DNA from: Xiphydria camelus
Taxonomy: Eukaryota > Arthropoda > Insecta > Hymenoptera > Xiphydriidae
NCBI GenBank assembly: GCA_963678675.1
Contig: OY783198.1
Location: 10,984,580-11,048,579 of the forward strand
Reading direction: 5' to 3'
Length of the DNA stretch: 64,000 bases
The notes under the pieces were generated by a model. It had not been told where the DNA came from. It searched no databases and worked only from the letters and a program-made list of their open reading frames with translations. Below are positions 44,403 to 54,096 of this stretch, piece by piece. A program made the position numbers and the translations under genes. Numbering within the stretch: position 1 is the first letter of the stretch; each line of letters opens with the position of its first letter.

Positions 44403-47015
44403 ATTATGCGACACTAGGTATACCGCGCGTTCACGGATCTACTCTGAGATTGAGCGTAGACTCTGTCGAACGTGCAAACCAATAGCGGGTTGGCTGAGTC
44501 TCCTTGCTTACTCCCCGCCGTATTAGATGGCTCACTATGTGGTTCAGTGGACGGTAAGCTGGGAACTCGACTGATTCGTTATTGGCTCGCGCGTTCCACA
44601 GAGTTCACGCCTAGTCTTGGAGCAGATCAATGAATATCTGGCTTACATGAAATCGAGTGACAAGAAAAATTCTCTCGGTCTATAATTATCATGGTTAATA
44701 TTATAATATTTAGTTGGTAGTTTAAAAGCTAGCAAAGTACACAGCGCTGCTCGACTATCTTCTAAATGCTATAAATATTATTTAGTTTTTGTTTATTTAT
44801 AACCACTACTTATATGAAACGATTTTTTTCAATAATGAAAGTAATTTTGTGACTCTCTGCGGTTGCTTGTAGAGTATAATCGCGTGCACGTTTCTTATAC
44901 AGTATAATCTGGATGCTACGGGGGAACTGCCATATGAGGCAGGTTACGTCAAGAGGCGTTGCCAGTGAATGGTAGGACTACACGTTCGCTTCACGTTAGA
45001 TGGAACTAGTGCACAAGGCTAGAACCGAATGCATAGAAGAGTGCGTCTGCCGTGGGTTGTCTGTAGTGGGGGCAGGAAAGAAGGAGGTGCTTTGTGGCAA
45101 TCCAGATTTTACCATGTCTACGCGAAAGTATCCAAATCGTGGGACATTGCGTCCCTCTTAGAGACCGGTGAACATTTTTAGTTCTCATTAATTCCCACGA
45201 GATACATGTCTAGGAAGAAATTACTTTCTAAATCGTCGAATCCAAGAACGACATCCTCGGTTCGGCCGAACTTGTCTGGACATTTCAAGGAAACGATAGT
45301 CGCACCCCACGTGATTAAAACAATTTCCATACGATTACTATTCGTCATGGTGTAGGACTTGATTTGAATAGGAACAGGATCAGCGAATGAATTCTGATTA
45401 CCTTCGCCCCCCGCGTCAATTACCATCGATTCTTCAATATCCTCTGATTTTTCCGACGTGTTCTTTTTCGTTAATAATTCTGCGGAAAGTAAAATTCGTT
45501 AAGAGAAAAGAGAAAGTGTTTGCACCAACTTCGAGCGCGTAATTTGAAATATATATCCCACCAGAATAAAGGACTGATTTTTTGCTTTCCAAATAAAATG
45601 CATTCTTCTGGTAAATATTTTATTGATCAGTCGAAATACATCTTAGAATATTAAGAGGGAAGAGACATTGAAAACAAATTTTTTTTAGCCAAGTATGCCA
45701 ACGCATTCTAGGTAAATTGATATTCAGTGGAAAAGAGCTTTTTCCAGTTTTATTAATGTTGTTCAGCGTAAAAGTGTAGTTAAAAATGCTTCATTTCAGA
45801 CGTTACTAAAAACGATTCATGATGAGTTGAACAATTTCTACGTCACATCCGGTAACACATTCTGTTGTATTCATTGTATCGCCCAATCACGTTTTCGGTA
45901 GTCTGCTTAGTGCGATCTTTGAACGAGCCACCCGAGATTTGCGGCGTGAAAGAGTTGAGGTTAGATGCGCATGGCACTCCAGGTACGTCAAGATGAAAAA
46001 TCATGTCGCCTTTTTTCATTCATTATATCTCGTATTATTATAATTATCATTTAGTGTAAACTCTTTTCGTTCTCGCACGAGTGCATTGTTAATTAAATAA
46101 TGAGATGAAACGAATTATGGAAATTTCTAATAAGTCTAGGGCTCTGAAAATATCATGTGCGTTATTATTGGTAAAAGAACCAACAGCACACGATACATCT
46201 GATAGCACGTTATGTCGATAAGCCGCAGTTACTACGTCGCTTCTTTTTCTAATTCCGTTTGAAATAGCGCTTGTTGATTTATTGATAACTATGAAAATAT
46301 TGGTTTTTAATCAAAACGCTCTTATGGAAGTACTTAACACATTCACTGCCGCTGTCGCTTATAAGCGTCAGCGGATGAGTTGCGCGGGTGCCGCTGTCGC
46401 TTATACTTAAGCGTTCTATTCCATTCAGGCTTCTTTATCAACTAGTGAACTCGGCACTGCAGTTACATGTGTATGTATAGGCTGGCACTTGAGTAAAGGT
46501 GCTTTGACGTAAATGTGCACGTGGTTCGTAATTTTGACGATTTTTATGTATTTTTTGTTATTGTTACAATCATTATTATTATTATTTGTTGTTGTTAGAA
46601 TTAACTTGAAGTTGGGATGGGGCAAAATGTATTTAAATTAGAGCGGTAGTGAATGTGTTAACCCGGAAAATAATTTTCCATAAGAAGATAAAAATACACA
46701 TCCCTTCCGTATTAGGGGAAGAGGGAGTTTAGTTTCACTTTAGAGGTGGAGAAAGGGTCTCTATAACCATATTTGTTTATCTCCGAATAAAATTTATTTT
46801 CAACATAATTCGCTAAAAATGAACACTATTGACAAAAATAACGTATATCTCGAGAATAAAATTTACCCGGAGGTGAAGAAATTGGACGTAAGGTATAAGT
46901 TGAATGTATATATTATATGTATAGGTATATGATTAATTAACCTACCAGGATAAATTTCTCCGAATATTCCTTCAACGATGTTCGCATCTCTGCAGCCACA
47001 GACGTGAGCAGCCAT
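35101..47015 (-). CDS. Aldose 1-epimerase (galactose mutarotase)-like protein, nine exons, 460 codons; likely pseudoenzyme
   Basis: Exons: 47015-46946, 45479-45225, 44321-44176, 44104-43877, 40676-40512, 40270-40170, 36283-36172, 35494-35282, 35193-35101. All introns are GT-AG and phases agree (1,1,0,0,0,2,0,0). Hallmarks in order: DVVLGFDDLES, GRCANRI, HLHGG, EDGEEGYPG, SHFNLAG, GYDHNFC, QPGLQFYTG, QNYPNAVN. The family interconverts alpha and beta hexoses in the cytosol. Sugar-binding Arg129, His155 and Asp296 are kept, but the general acid His is Gly225 and the general base Glu is Gln420. An N-terminal extension of about 40 and an acidic insert of about 40 residues make it longer than the usual 340-380. 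Open frame and intact splice sites argue for a functional, non-catalytic protein. Confidence 0.9.
35282..35494 (-). CDS. Epimerase-like gene, exon 8
   Basis: Starts with an acidic low-complexity insert (DEGENEEEQEKNTNTFEPYY), then PGKNGGHYKNRCAF and IQPQNYPNAVNF. Gln420 stands where the catalytic Glu belongs (CAA for GAA). Donor TTT|GTAAGC. Confidence 0.9.
36172..36283 (-). CDS. Epimerase-like gene, exon 7
   Basis: Acceptor catttag. RILEVYSDQPGLQFYTGG, then a Ser/Phe-rich stretch not typical of the family (LINSSSFPSFSHE); donor AAG|GTATAT. Confidence 0.85.
36926..37006. repeat. Short palindrome in intron 6
   Basis: CTGTAGCTATAGATGGCAAA and complement; about 30-bp arms, including AGATGGCAAAATCAGATA. 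Confidence 0.85.
37651..37998 (+). pseudogene. piggyBac transposase C-terminus
   Basis: AIKQFVLHLVTPYLHDKL, STAPEVDRPEYNKRVRCALC. The Cys-rich end is split between frames at a poly-A run near 37905; the other frame gives QCPSCYRPMY and YLCNDCAGND. The N-terminal two thirds are missing. Confidence 0.75.
38008..39657. mobile_element. TIR element (TA target) nested in the piggyBac copy
   Basis: Ends AGGTGAAGTGGGGTAAATGT and, inverted, the same, flanked by TA. Related GGGGCAAATGTGA motifs recur inside (near 38034, 39112, 39430). No coding sequence besides the fold-back cargo. Confidence 0.8.
38171..38865. mobile_element. Large fold-back element, about 330-bp arms
   Basis: CTGGCGGCCGCGGAGGTGGT and its complement mark the ends. 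The arms are nearly identical, so the same 60-codon frame (GSVIFK-FAQNRRKK) appears on plus at 38226 and minus at 38819. The centre is GC-rich. Confidence 0.9.
40170..40270 (-). CDS. Epimerase-like gene, exon 6
   Basis: VSPGEGYDHNFCVIRSW (Asp296, sugar binding) to IPSG; donor AG|GTGAAC, phase 2. Confidence 0.9.
40293..40532. repeat. Perfect palindrome, 118-bp arms, 4-base loop
   Basis: 40293-40410 and 40415-40532 are exact complements by base-by-base check; the loop is ATAA. The right arm covers the last 21 nt of exon 5, its splice donor and 97 nt of intron 5; the left arm runs to 22 nt from the intron 5 acceptor. Confidence 0.95.
40512..40676 (-). CDS. Epimerase-like gene, exon 5
   Basis: AAGESELKNHKISLNCDRW, PIPTGAIRGVGGTVMDLR. 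The last 21 bases and the donor lie in a perfect palindrome (40293-40532). Confidence 0.9.
41158..41326. mobile_element. Fold-back element of the 28494-28740 family, in intron 4
   Basis: Ends CCGAATGTC and CATGCGG are flanked by TATA; arms contain GGGAAACCGATCAGGCGGGG. The core AATTTGACTTCGGCAGTG is shared with the copy at 28494. Confidence 0.85.
41858..41950 (-). ncRNA. tRNA-like Pol III unit (tRNA relic or SINE head)
   Basis: The minus strand reads GTAGCTCAATTGGTAGAG (A box), then GGTTCAAGTCC (perfect B box) about 50 bases later, followed by TATG and ten A. Spacing fits a tRNA with an enlarged middle, but the T stem pairs poorly and no clean anticodon stem forms, so a functional tRNA is unlikely. 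Confidence 0.55.
42825..43460. repeat. Three tandem copies of a 215-bp unit
   Basis: GAGAAATTATTGTGC occurs at 42871, 43086 and 43301, exactly 215 bp apart; each unit also has GAGTTGGTCAGAAAGAAGGA (small changes) and CTAGTGTA. Confidence 0.9.
43877..44104 (-). CDS. Epimerase-like gene, exon 4
   Basis: FNGFGRQIWNSYVDG, MSYLSEDGEEGYPGAV and VNISHGSHFNLAGH; donor CAC|GTAAGT. The catalytic His position reads Gly225, flanked by His224 and His227. Confidence 0.95.
44176..44321 (-). CDS. Epimerase-like gene, exon 3
   Basis: Acceptor taatgatag directly after a TA microsatellite. YIDPTINPFIGCMLGRCANR, IREGSFSIKDKDYQLSQ, ending HLHGG at donor GGG|GTATGT. Holds Arg129 and His155. Confidence 0.9.
44331..44398. 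repeat. (TA)n microsatellite next to the exon 3 acceptor
   Basis: About 30 TA units; on the sense strand of the epimerase gene it ends only about 10 bases before the AG of exon 3. Confidence 0.95.
45225..45479 (-). CDS. Epimerase-like gene, exon 2
   Basis: Acceptor ttccgcag. Lys/Glu-rich linker (LLTKKNTSEKSEDIEES), then the first beta strands (IVLITWGATIVSLKCPDKFG) and DVVLGFDDLE; donor A|GTAATT. Confidence 0.85.
46338..46657. mobile_element. piggyBac-type TTAA MITE in intron 1
   Basis: TTAA on both sides; ends CACATTCACTGCCGCTG and, inverted, CACATTCACTACCGCTC. No coding capacity. Confidence 0.8.
46946..47015 (-). CDS. Epimerase-like gene, exon 1
   Basis: ATG in good context (AAAGCATGG); 23 codons and one base; MAAHVCGCRDANIVEG, then donor CCTG|GTAGGT. 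Joins 45479 as G+AA. This start was chosen over ATG 45426 because phases match. Confidence 0.7.
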
Positions 47016-48270
47016 GCTTTTTATCCAGCGCTATAATATTATATGGTCTGAATAAGATACTGGAATTTAGTGCGGAAGTTGCGTAATACGATAGAGCAGA
47101 TGATGGTTTTTTAATTCGTTTAAAACAGTCGACGATCGATTGCTTTCTCTATCCGCATAAAGCATAGTGTACCTACAATAAAAAATATAAAAGACGAATA
47201 GTAAGTAATGAGGAATAAGAAATGGAAAATAAAACTCAATCAATGGAATGGAACTCAATAGCCGACTGCATAATGATGAGATGAAGGATAAGAGAGGGTC
47301 AGTATTTCAACCAAGATTTTATTCAGTTTAAATGCAAGTCTCTTTGTAGGTTTTCTCGCGTCTTTATCTTGGCACCAGTGCCTCGGACATACGCCCTGAT
47401 AAAAAATGAAAACTCTATTTTAAACGATATTTCAATTTCGCAAAACTCGTTCACATTGACCATACGTTATTAATTCTATGCAACGTTTTACACATCGTAA
47501 TGCATCGTTTTCAATAAACGAACAGGTATAAAGATGCGAGGAAACCTGGAAAGAGGGCCTTAACAAATAAGATATTGACCTTGAGAAACAAGGAACAGTA
47601 TTGAAAACATTCAATTAGTTGAAAACGTGATCCACAGTCTGGCGCCAAGGACTAAAGAAGCTAGGAGAGCTTATTAAAATAACTAAAGCACAGCCAATTG
47701 ATGTGATATTAGCGGTCGATAGAATGTCTACTGGATATTTAAAGGTGTCAAAAAGATCGGGTGCCGTAAGGGCATACATGTATGCATTTTTCAAAAAGGA
47801 GTTATAGACGGAGAGCCAGCGATGATTTTAGTTAAGGAATTTCAAGCAATCTGAAAATTTTAATTTGCGTTAAAGAAAGATTACTGAACGTAGAATGATT
47901 GGTCTGCCAGTCGTAGGTGGCCGGGTTTACCTACCCTGGGTGCCCAAAGGGTTAAAGTCTCTGATTAACTTTGAACTCGATTATCTCGAAACGCAGTGGA
48001 GATATGTAAAAAATGCATAGTATCTTTTTTACAGTAAAAATATAGATAAATACTTTTTTTATCTAAACTTTTCTTCGATATCTGCAATGGATTTCGAGAT
48101 AATCGATTTTGAACTTGCTCTTCAACCACGGCGTCTATCCCACTTTTATTATAATTAATATATATATTAGGCAAGCTAAAAATTGTAGATGATACACAAA
48201 AGGCATGTAAGAGATTGTTTATTTAAAATGGGAGACCAAAATTCCATCGTAAACATACCGGCAGATCTGT
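47016..48270. other. 5' flank of the epimerase-like gene; no other gene seen
   Basis: A lone MITE-like end TTAACCCTTTGGGCACCCAG (minus strand, near 47954) lies here. No clear promoter motif was recognised. Confidence 0.4.
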
Positions 48271-48920
48271 GCTAAAGCCGGTCCTAGACAATGCGTGCAT
48301 TCGGCGAATATTCGCCATTCGTGATCCTTCGAGTAGTGTGTGGTCCTTCTAGTCCGTCAGATAGTGACAGATTCTGGTGCCCCATTTTCGCATACAAGCC
48401 TCGAAGAGGGTTGAAAAGTACTTCGATTTTGAGTAGAATGAAGGGAAATTTACGAATGGTCCCTGGGGATAACATATGGAAAATTCGATTTTTCTTAACA
48501 AAAAAATAAAAGGTGTCTCATGCCCATTTTTTCACGCGCAAGCCTTGTTCACTAAATGATTAATTAATAAAACCTGGCTTCGGAAAACCAAAGGCTTGAG
48601 TGTTGCAGGTGGCTAAAGGGTTGAAATAAGGGCGTAATCTTGTAAGGAAAAATCGAGATTTTTACCGATTTTCTCACACAACCCTTTGATTTCCGAAGCC
48701 AGGTTTTATTAATTAATCACTTAGTGAACAAGGCTTGCGTAAAAAAATTGGCAAGAGATACCTTTTATTTTTTTGTTAAGAAAAATCGAATTTTCCATAT
48801 GTTATCCCCAGGGACCATTCGTAAATTTCCCTTCATACTACTCAAAATCAAAGTACTTTTCAACCCTCTTCGAGGCTTGTATGCGTAAATGGGGCACCAG
48901 AATCTGTCACTATCTGACGG
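48271..48920. mobile_element. Fold-back element with about 260-bp arms
   Basis: From 48354 (CGTCAGATAGTGACAGATTC) to 48920 the sequence folds on itself; arms include AAGCCTCGAAGAGGGTTGAA and GGATAACATATGGAAAATTC. The left border block 48271-48309 recurs inverted at 5554-5596. Confidence 0.85.
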
Positions 48921-49549
48921 TCTACTAGGATCTTGGTTCTCAACCCCGAAACTGTTTACCCTCATCGTGTTTAGGGGCCTGCAAAGAGGATAGGGACCAT
49001 AGATTTATGGTTGCTATGTCTCGGCTACGACCGGTCGATGCATAGACGATGCATTGACGGCGTGGCAGCGAAGCTGCAGCGTGCACATTCGTTCGCTTGG
49101 TTTCGAGGAGTTGAGATCGTTCTCCATGCATATGTGTTCCATATCCATTTGAATATATCCATTTTCGTGTGTTCGCGTTATTTTCTTCCTTGCCTCCTTC
49201 ACAAAACACTTCGCGAATCCTCAAGCTGCTGATTCGCTCTTGCGAAAATCGGCTCGAGCGCAAACGGTTAATGGTTTTAACCACGCGCTGTATGGCGTCA
49301 GAAGAACTGAAATGCTTCTTCGTCCTCGCTGACGCTTGCTACAGAGAAAGAGCGCAAAGCATGATACAGAATGTGGCTAAAAAGTGGGACGGGGGCAGGA
49401 GAAATATGAAACGGCGTAGTCTCGCTTTACTAACGCTTGCCAGAGAGAGAGCGTTGGTAATGAGTGGGACGTTCGACATTCCCTTTCTCCTCTGTCCGTC
49501 TTCTGAGGCTGTTTCCCTCCGTTTCACGTTTTCGTTAACAGCCGCATTT
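48921..49549. other. No gene seen
   Basis: Unclassified; short ORFs here have no recognisable features. Confidence 0.4.
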
Positions 49550-49955
49550 GCCAAGAAAGGAACTTACTCCACCGAGCTTAAAGAAGTTTCACTTCAATAA
49601 ATTATGTGAAGCACCAGTATTGCAATATCCTGATTTTACGAAACCGTTTATAGTCACAACAGATGCTTCAGGGTACGCAATAGGTGGAATTTTATCGCAA
49701 GGACAAATAGGAAAAGATCGACCCATCGCATATACTTCAAGAGTATTAACAAATTGTGAAAAAGATACGATACCTATGAGAAAGAGGCTCATGCAATAAT
49801 CTATAGCGTCACCCATTTTCGACCATACTTATACGGATGAAAATTCACATTAGTCATAGGTCATAAACCATTGGTTTGGTTTCTAAAGACCCCTGTTCTC
49901 ATGTCTCGAATTGGACAGTTAAACTTGCTGAATATGAATTTGATGTAGTATTATG
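49550..49955 (+). pseudogene. gypsy-type reverse transcriptase/RNase H fragment
   Basis: LCEAPVLQYPDFTKPFIVTT and DASGYAIGGILSQGQIGKDR, then PIAYTSRVL mark the RT-RNase H junction (TDAS-G-G-L-Q). After a shift the frame gives TYEKEAHAIIYSVTHFRPYL and GHKPLVW. It ends abruptly at about 49955, where the LTR-related sequence starts. Confidence 0.8.
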
Positions 49956-49965
49956 ACGTAGTGTT

Positions 49966-50470
49966 TCGGTGAGGGCCCTCGGTGCCCTCCGCTACTCACA
50001 ATCAGGCGGCCACGATGCCGCGCGCGCGATGACGAAAACAATGGGCGCCAGGCGGGTTACAATCCCGATCCCGCGGGGAACGATCCGATCTCGAACGGGT
50101 CCGGCTACCACAGCAAATAGTAGAGGGGCGGTTCGACGTGCGCTGGCTGGGACGCGGAAGGAAGGGATCCGCGGAGGAAGGCGCGAGAAAGAGAAGAACG
50201 CCGACGATGAAGAACAAAACTATTCGAATCGGGGACGTCACGGATGTCCCCGAACGGTGTTCGCAATTGAGTACGAAGCTTGCAAACGAAGCGATACGCT
50301 CGCGATCGAAGAGCGATAATCAGCGTGTTTTGGTGCCGCATGCACCACGCATATCGTGAACACGAAACGAGTGCGCTAAGACGACTAGCGCTAAACGAAA
50401 TGAGCGCTCTAAAACGGTGAGCGCTGAAACGCAATACGAGCACTCTCTACAACGGCGAGCCCGGATATGC
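49966..50470 (-). mobile_element. LTR and leader fragment related to 11045-11666
   Basis: Shares GAGGGCCCTCGGTGC, ATGGGCGCCAGG and GAGGGGCGGTTCG blocks, in the same order, with the copy near 11.1 kb. The minus strand has CC plus TGGCGCCCA (50050-50042). The LTR's far end is unclear. Confidence 0.5.
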
Positions 50471-51405
50471 AACGAGCGCCCAACTCCTCTTCCCCGAACG
50501 CAGACTTTCTCCTTTACCTGAGCTCCCTAAACCCATCCGCCACCCACCTCTATACAGATGGCTCTAAAACAGACTCAGGTGTGGGCTTCGCGATATATTC
50601 CCCGAAATTCGGATCCCCCTTAGCATTTAAAATTCCCCCCGACGCCTCGGTATTCACTGCCGAAGCTGCGGCTATTCTACACTCCATTCTCCTAATCATC
50701 GACCTCCGTCTTCCAACTGCATACATATTCACAGACTCTCTAAGCTCTCCTCAAGCCATCGCCTCTCCCAACCTCAAAAACCAAAACAATAGACTTATCT
50801 TCAATATACGCAATAAACTCAGCTCCATTAACCCAGACTCCCAATCAACACATTTAGTTTGGATCCCTACTCACCAAGGCATTACAGGCAATGAGATAGC
50901 CGATGCAGCAGCCAAAAGAGGCTCTATAAGAGGAGTTCATTCCATTCCTAAAATCCCCTACTCTGACCTATACCCTAAACCCAAAGAATACACAGACACT
51001 CTTTTCCAAACATACATTAACAACACCACGACACGTACTGGCCACAAATACTTCACCCGCTACTTCGAACGACTAAAACCCCCCTGGTACTCCAAACTAC
51101 CTCTATCCAGGCGCGGAATCGTAACCATCAACAGGATAAGATCCGATCACTACTCACTATCTCATAGCCTGTCCCGCAAAAACCTAGCTCCCGCCTCCCC
51201 CTGTGCTTGCGGAGAACCTGTGAAGGATATCAACCACGTAATGTGGTCTTGCAATTCGTATCTCGCCCAGCGCTCTCGTCTCATGAGACAGCTTCAGAGT
51301 CTCCACATCCAACCCCCTCACTCCATTGAAAACCTGATTGCTAACCACTCAAAAACGACCCCTCTTATCATATCCTTCATCAACAGCAGCAACCTCAAGA
51401 TTTGA
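50467..51405 (+). CDS. Non-LTR retrotransposon ORF2 C-terminus: RNase H and zinc knuckle (5' truncated)
   Basis: 312 open codons. RNase H with all four acidic positions: LYTDGSKT, FTAEAAAIL, YIFTDSLSS and GNEIADAAA, after WIPTHQG. Then about 130 residues ending in a C-x-C-x7-H-x4-C knuckle (CACGEPVKDINHVMWSC), the layout of Jockey/R1/I-type elements. It lacks endonuclease and reverse transcriptase: a typical 5'-truncated insertion, yet the reading frame is intact. A GAA tract (51515-51534) may be its tail. Confidence 0.85.
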   Translation: MQRAPNSSSPNADFLLYLSSLNPSATHLYTDGSKTDSGVGFAIYSPKFGSPLAFKIPPDASVFTAEAAAILHSILLIIDLRLPTAYIFTDSLSSPQAIASPNLKNQNNRLIFNIRNKLSSINPDSQSTHLVWIPTHQGITGNEIADAAAKRGSIRGVHSIPKIPYSDLYPKPKEYTDTLFQTYINNTTTRTGHKYFTRYFERLKPPWYSKLPLSRRGIVTINRIRSDHYSLSHSLSRKNLAPASPCACGEPVKDINHVMWSCNSYLAQRSRLMRQLQSLHIQPPHSIENLIANHSKTTPLIISFINSSNLKI

Positions 51406-51514
51406 GCTTTAAATCGCCCGCCACACAGGTGGCGGCCTCTGCCCTTCATGATCTCCACTCACTAGCACCACAGTGGCTGTGTAGCTATAATGACAATAGC
51501 CGATGCCATAAAGA

Positions 51515-51534
51515 CGAAGAAGAAGAAGAAGAAG
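51515..51534. repeat. (GAA)n microsatellite
   Basis: Six to seven GAA units 3' of the non-LTR fragment. Confidence 0.95.
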
Positions 51535-51647
51535 ACACTTTCAGCAAACCCTACAATTGTCTCCGTATCCCTATCCGTATCCGTAAACTTATCGACTTAC
51601 GTTGGCCGCAAAATAACCGTTTAAGCAAGCATCGATCTACCCATACG

Positions 51648-52395
51648 CCCAGGTAGCACACTAACGTCGAAATGACGTTTTTTGAAGGTCAGTTCTGAAG
51701 TCAGCTGACGAAAAATATGACGTCATTTTAACGTCGCAAAGACGGCTTAATTGCACATCCACACGACGTCAGACAAATCACGTCATAATGACGTTCTACC
51801 GTACGCTGTGATGACGTAAAAAATGACGGTTCTAAAAGGTTAGGTCTGACGTACACCCGGCGTCTCGGATTATGTCGTTGGTGACTTTTTTTAAATGTTA
51901 TTTTTAAACGTACTAACCAATGAACAATTAATTCTCATACCCTCATTAGCTACGTTAGTGTCTACTCTCGTTAATAAAAGCATGAGAATTGATTAATCAT
52001 TGGTTAGTACGTTTAAAAATAACATTTAAAAAAGTCACCGGCGACAGAATCCGAGACGCCGAGTGTATATTTTTTCATCGTGAGCGGTCACCCATCCAAC
52101 TAGAGAGTGTCCGCACTTTTCGTTGCTTAACTTCGTTGATCGGTCGGTGTCCTCGAGTCCTCATCTGCTGCACGCTCCTGTGGTTAAGAATATTATTACT
52201 ATGTATTAGTGTTCATATGAAGTTTGATGAGTACATGTATATTACTTTTCAATAAGAAAGAGCTTGAATAAATAAGATTTTATAATTGTATTATTCTTTT
52301 CTCAACATTTTTCTAAATTTATGATTGTATCTTTTGATAAATATTCTTGCATAGACGCAAATTGATATTAGTACGTCTATGCAAGAAATAAATAG

Positions 52396-52428
<33 letters not shown>

Positions 52429-52556
52429 ATATGAATGTTTATTCATCCTACATTAATTGATTGTCTTTCATTTACTTTAATAATCTGTGCTTTTTAATAA
52501 ACAGTATAGTTTATAACTGGCTCAACATACTCTGGAGACTAAATGAAATAATTTAT
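51648..52556 (+). mobile_element. GACGT-rich MITE, copy 2 (right end lost)
   Basis: Starts CCCAGGTAGCACACTAACGT; about 95% like the first 900 bp of copy 3; stops at AATTTAT where the composite element begins. A TAAA/AAATA microsatellite lies near 52400. Confidence 0.85.
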
Positions 52557-53299
52557 CCCTTGTCGAAAACCACTACAGCGGACTGAACACTACAGTGGTC
52601 AGTAGTGGTTTCTACAATAGTGGTCAGTAGTGGTATACAGTGGTGAATAGTGGTCAGTAGTGGTATAGAGTGGTGAATAGTGGCATGCAGTGGTACGTAG
52701 TGGTAAGAAGTGCTAAGTAGTGCACATGTAATGGTTATACTATTTTTTTTATTGAATCATATAAAAAGGGTACAAAATTTAAATTATACGACGGATGTAT
52801 CACTTCTGCTCCCGAAAACTCTGCAATCACGCGAATTGAAGAAAGGTATAATACCTACCTAGATAAATTTAAATGTTACTTATAGAAGACAATGCAATGG
52901 TAGATGACTTCTTTGGTTGATATTATTGGATACCGTTGAGGTTCTCGCGATTGTAGACCCGTGTGCTTAAATTTTAAATTTAAACTTGCATTTTCTAGTA
53001 AAAGAGCGACGGGAGAACAAAATTTTCCCGACGTTTCTATGAGCTTCTATCCTCCTATTAAAAAAGAACTATAATCTAAAATAATGTGTCGCGCGAAATT
53101 ACCTAGCAGGGAAAGACTCACTTATAAAAAAAGAAGAGAGATCTATTAATTTTGATTCTCCAGAGCTTTGACTCAGATAAAATTATAATCATGATTCAGT
53201 CTCACGCGTGGAAAGCAAGACTACAATAGCCGTTCCTCGGAGCACCGTCTGACGCGAATGCTGCGATCCAGAGAAATTGAGCATCATCGAGTTCTTAAT

Positions 53300-53447
53300 C
53301 TAGAACGAATCATCGAGCGTCAACGTCGCGGTGGAATTTCTACTGTCCGGCGATTGCATTGCAATATATCGTTTGCGTAAGATCTCTTGAAGGTCGTTGC
53401 AAGGGCTACTTTCGCGTTTGGCTCGCAAAGGTTTCTCACCCGGCGAT
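53300..53447 (-). CDS. Captured MTFR1-like gene, last exon, copy A
   Basis: Acceptor ttattcag; 48 codons to TAG. RSPGEKPLRAKRESSPCNDL, QEILRKRYIAMQSPDS and TATLTLDDSF. Follows 53579-53752 in matching phase (AG+A). Confidence 0.55.
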
Positions 53448-53578
53448 CTGAATAACACGTTTAAAGGCCCACTGTGAACAAAATCAATCCTTCGCAGTCA
53501 CGACATTCTGACAATGCGAAACTCGTCTTTGTTCCTGGCGAATTAAAAGTTTACCGCGATAAAATTGTTTAATCATAC

Positions 53579-53752
53579 CTTGCGACGAGTTTCAATTTGA
53601 CTTTGTCGATGTCTTTCAGTATATCGCCCATTAATTTCTGAGAGATCAGTGGCGGTTTATGCCGTTCGGCGAACTTGTAGTCTTGTAACCTAACTCTCCT
53701 CGCGATGTGAGGAGTCGTCGGAAGTGGCAGAGGTGGCGGCATATAATAATAA
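53579..53752 (-). CDS. Captured MTFR1-like gene, penultimate exon, copy A
   Basis: Acceptor aattag, donor AAG|GTATGA. YYYMPPPLPLPTTPHIARR then ISQKLMGDILKDIDKVKLKL. A poly-Pro stretch followed by M-x-ILK-x-V-KLR-V-RSPG is the C-terminal signature of mitochondrial fission regulators. The family call is by eye. Confidence 0.55.
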
Positions 53753-53794
53753 CTAATTAAAAGTTTTAACATTACGATCAAAACGATTACTTAC

Positions 53795-54096
53795 AGTAAT
53801 TAGCATTGATCCCAAAGCAAGAAATCTTAAAGTTGGCAATAATTTCGTTGCTGACTGAATTGCTGCATTTCTTTGCGACCTCGGTGCAATGCGATGTCGT
53901 ATTTGTCCCAATAATCTTTGACAGGTTTGTTTTTCCAGACGAAATCAAGTGAAGAATTCTACATCATTGTATTCTTCGAAATAGTCAACTCTGGAATAGT
54001 TTTGTATTAGATTTGGTTATAAATTAGTAGGTATAGGTATCCTTTATTTACTTACCGGGCACGTATTTTCCTAGGATTTTTCATTCTTTGTAAGGG
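53795..54096 (-). pseudogene. Harbinger transposase 5' exons, copy A
   Basis: Exon 53795-53990 and truncated exon 54056-54096, colinear with 56140-56503. Confidence 0.6.

Noticed and set aside
44164..44526. ORFs on both strands containing long Tyr-Ile repeats
   Set aside because: They are translations of the TA microsatellite; only 44176-44321 is real coding sequence (exon 3).
49969..50443. Arg/Ser-rich ORFs near 50.1 kb
   Set aside because: LTR-related GC-rich DNA; the real coding sequence starts only at about 50467.
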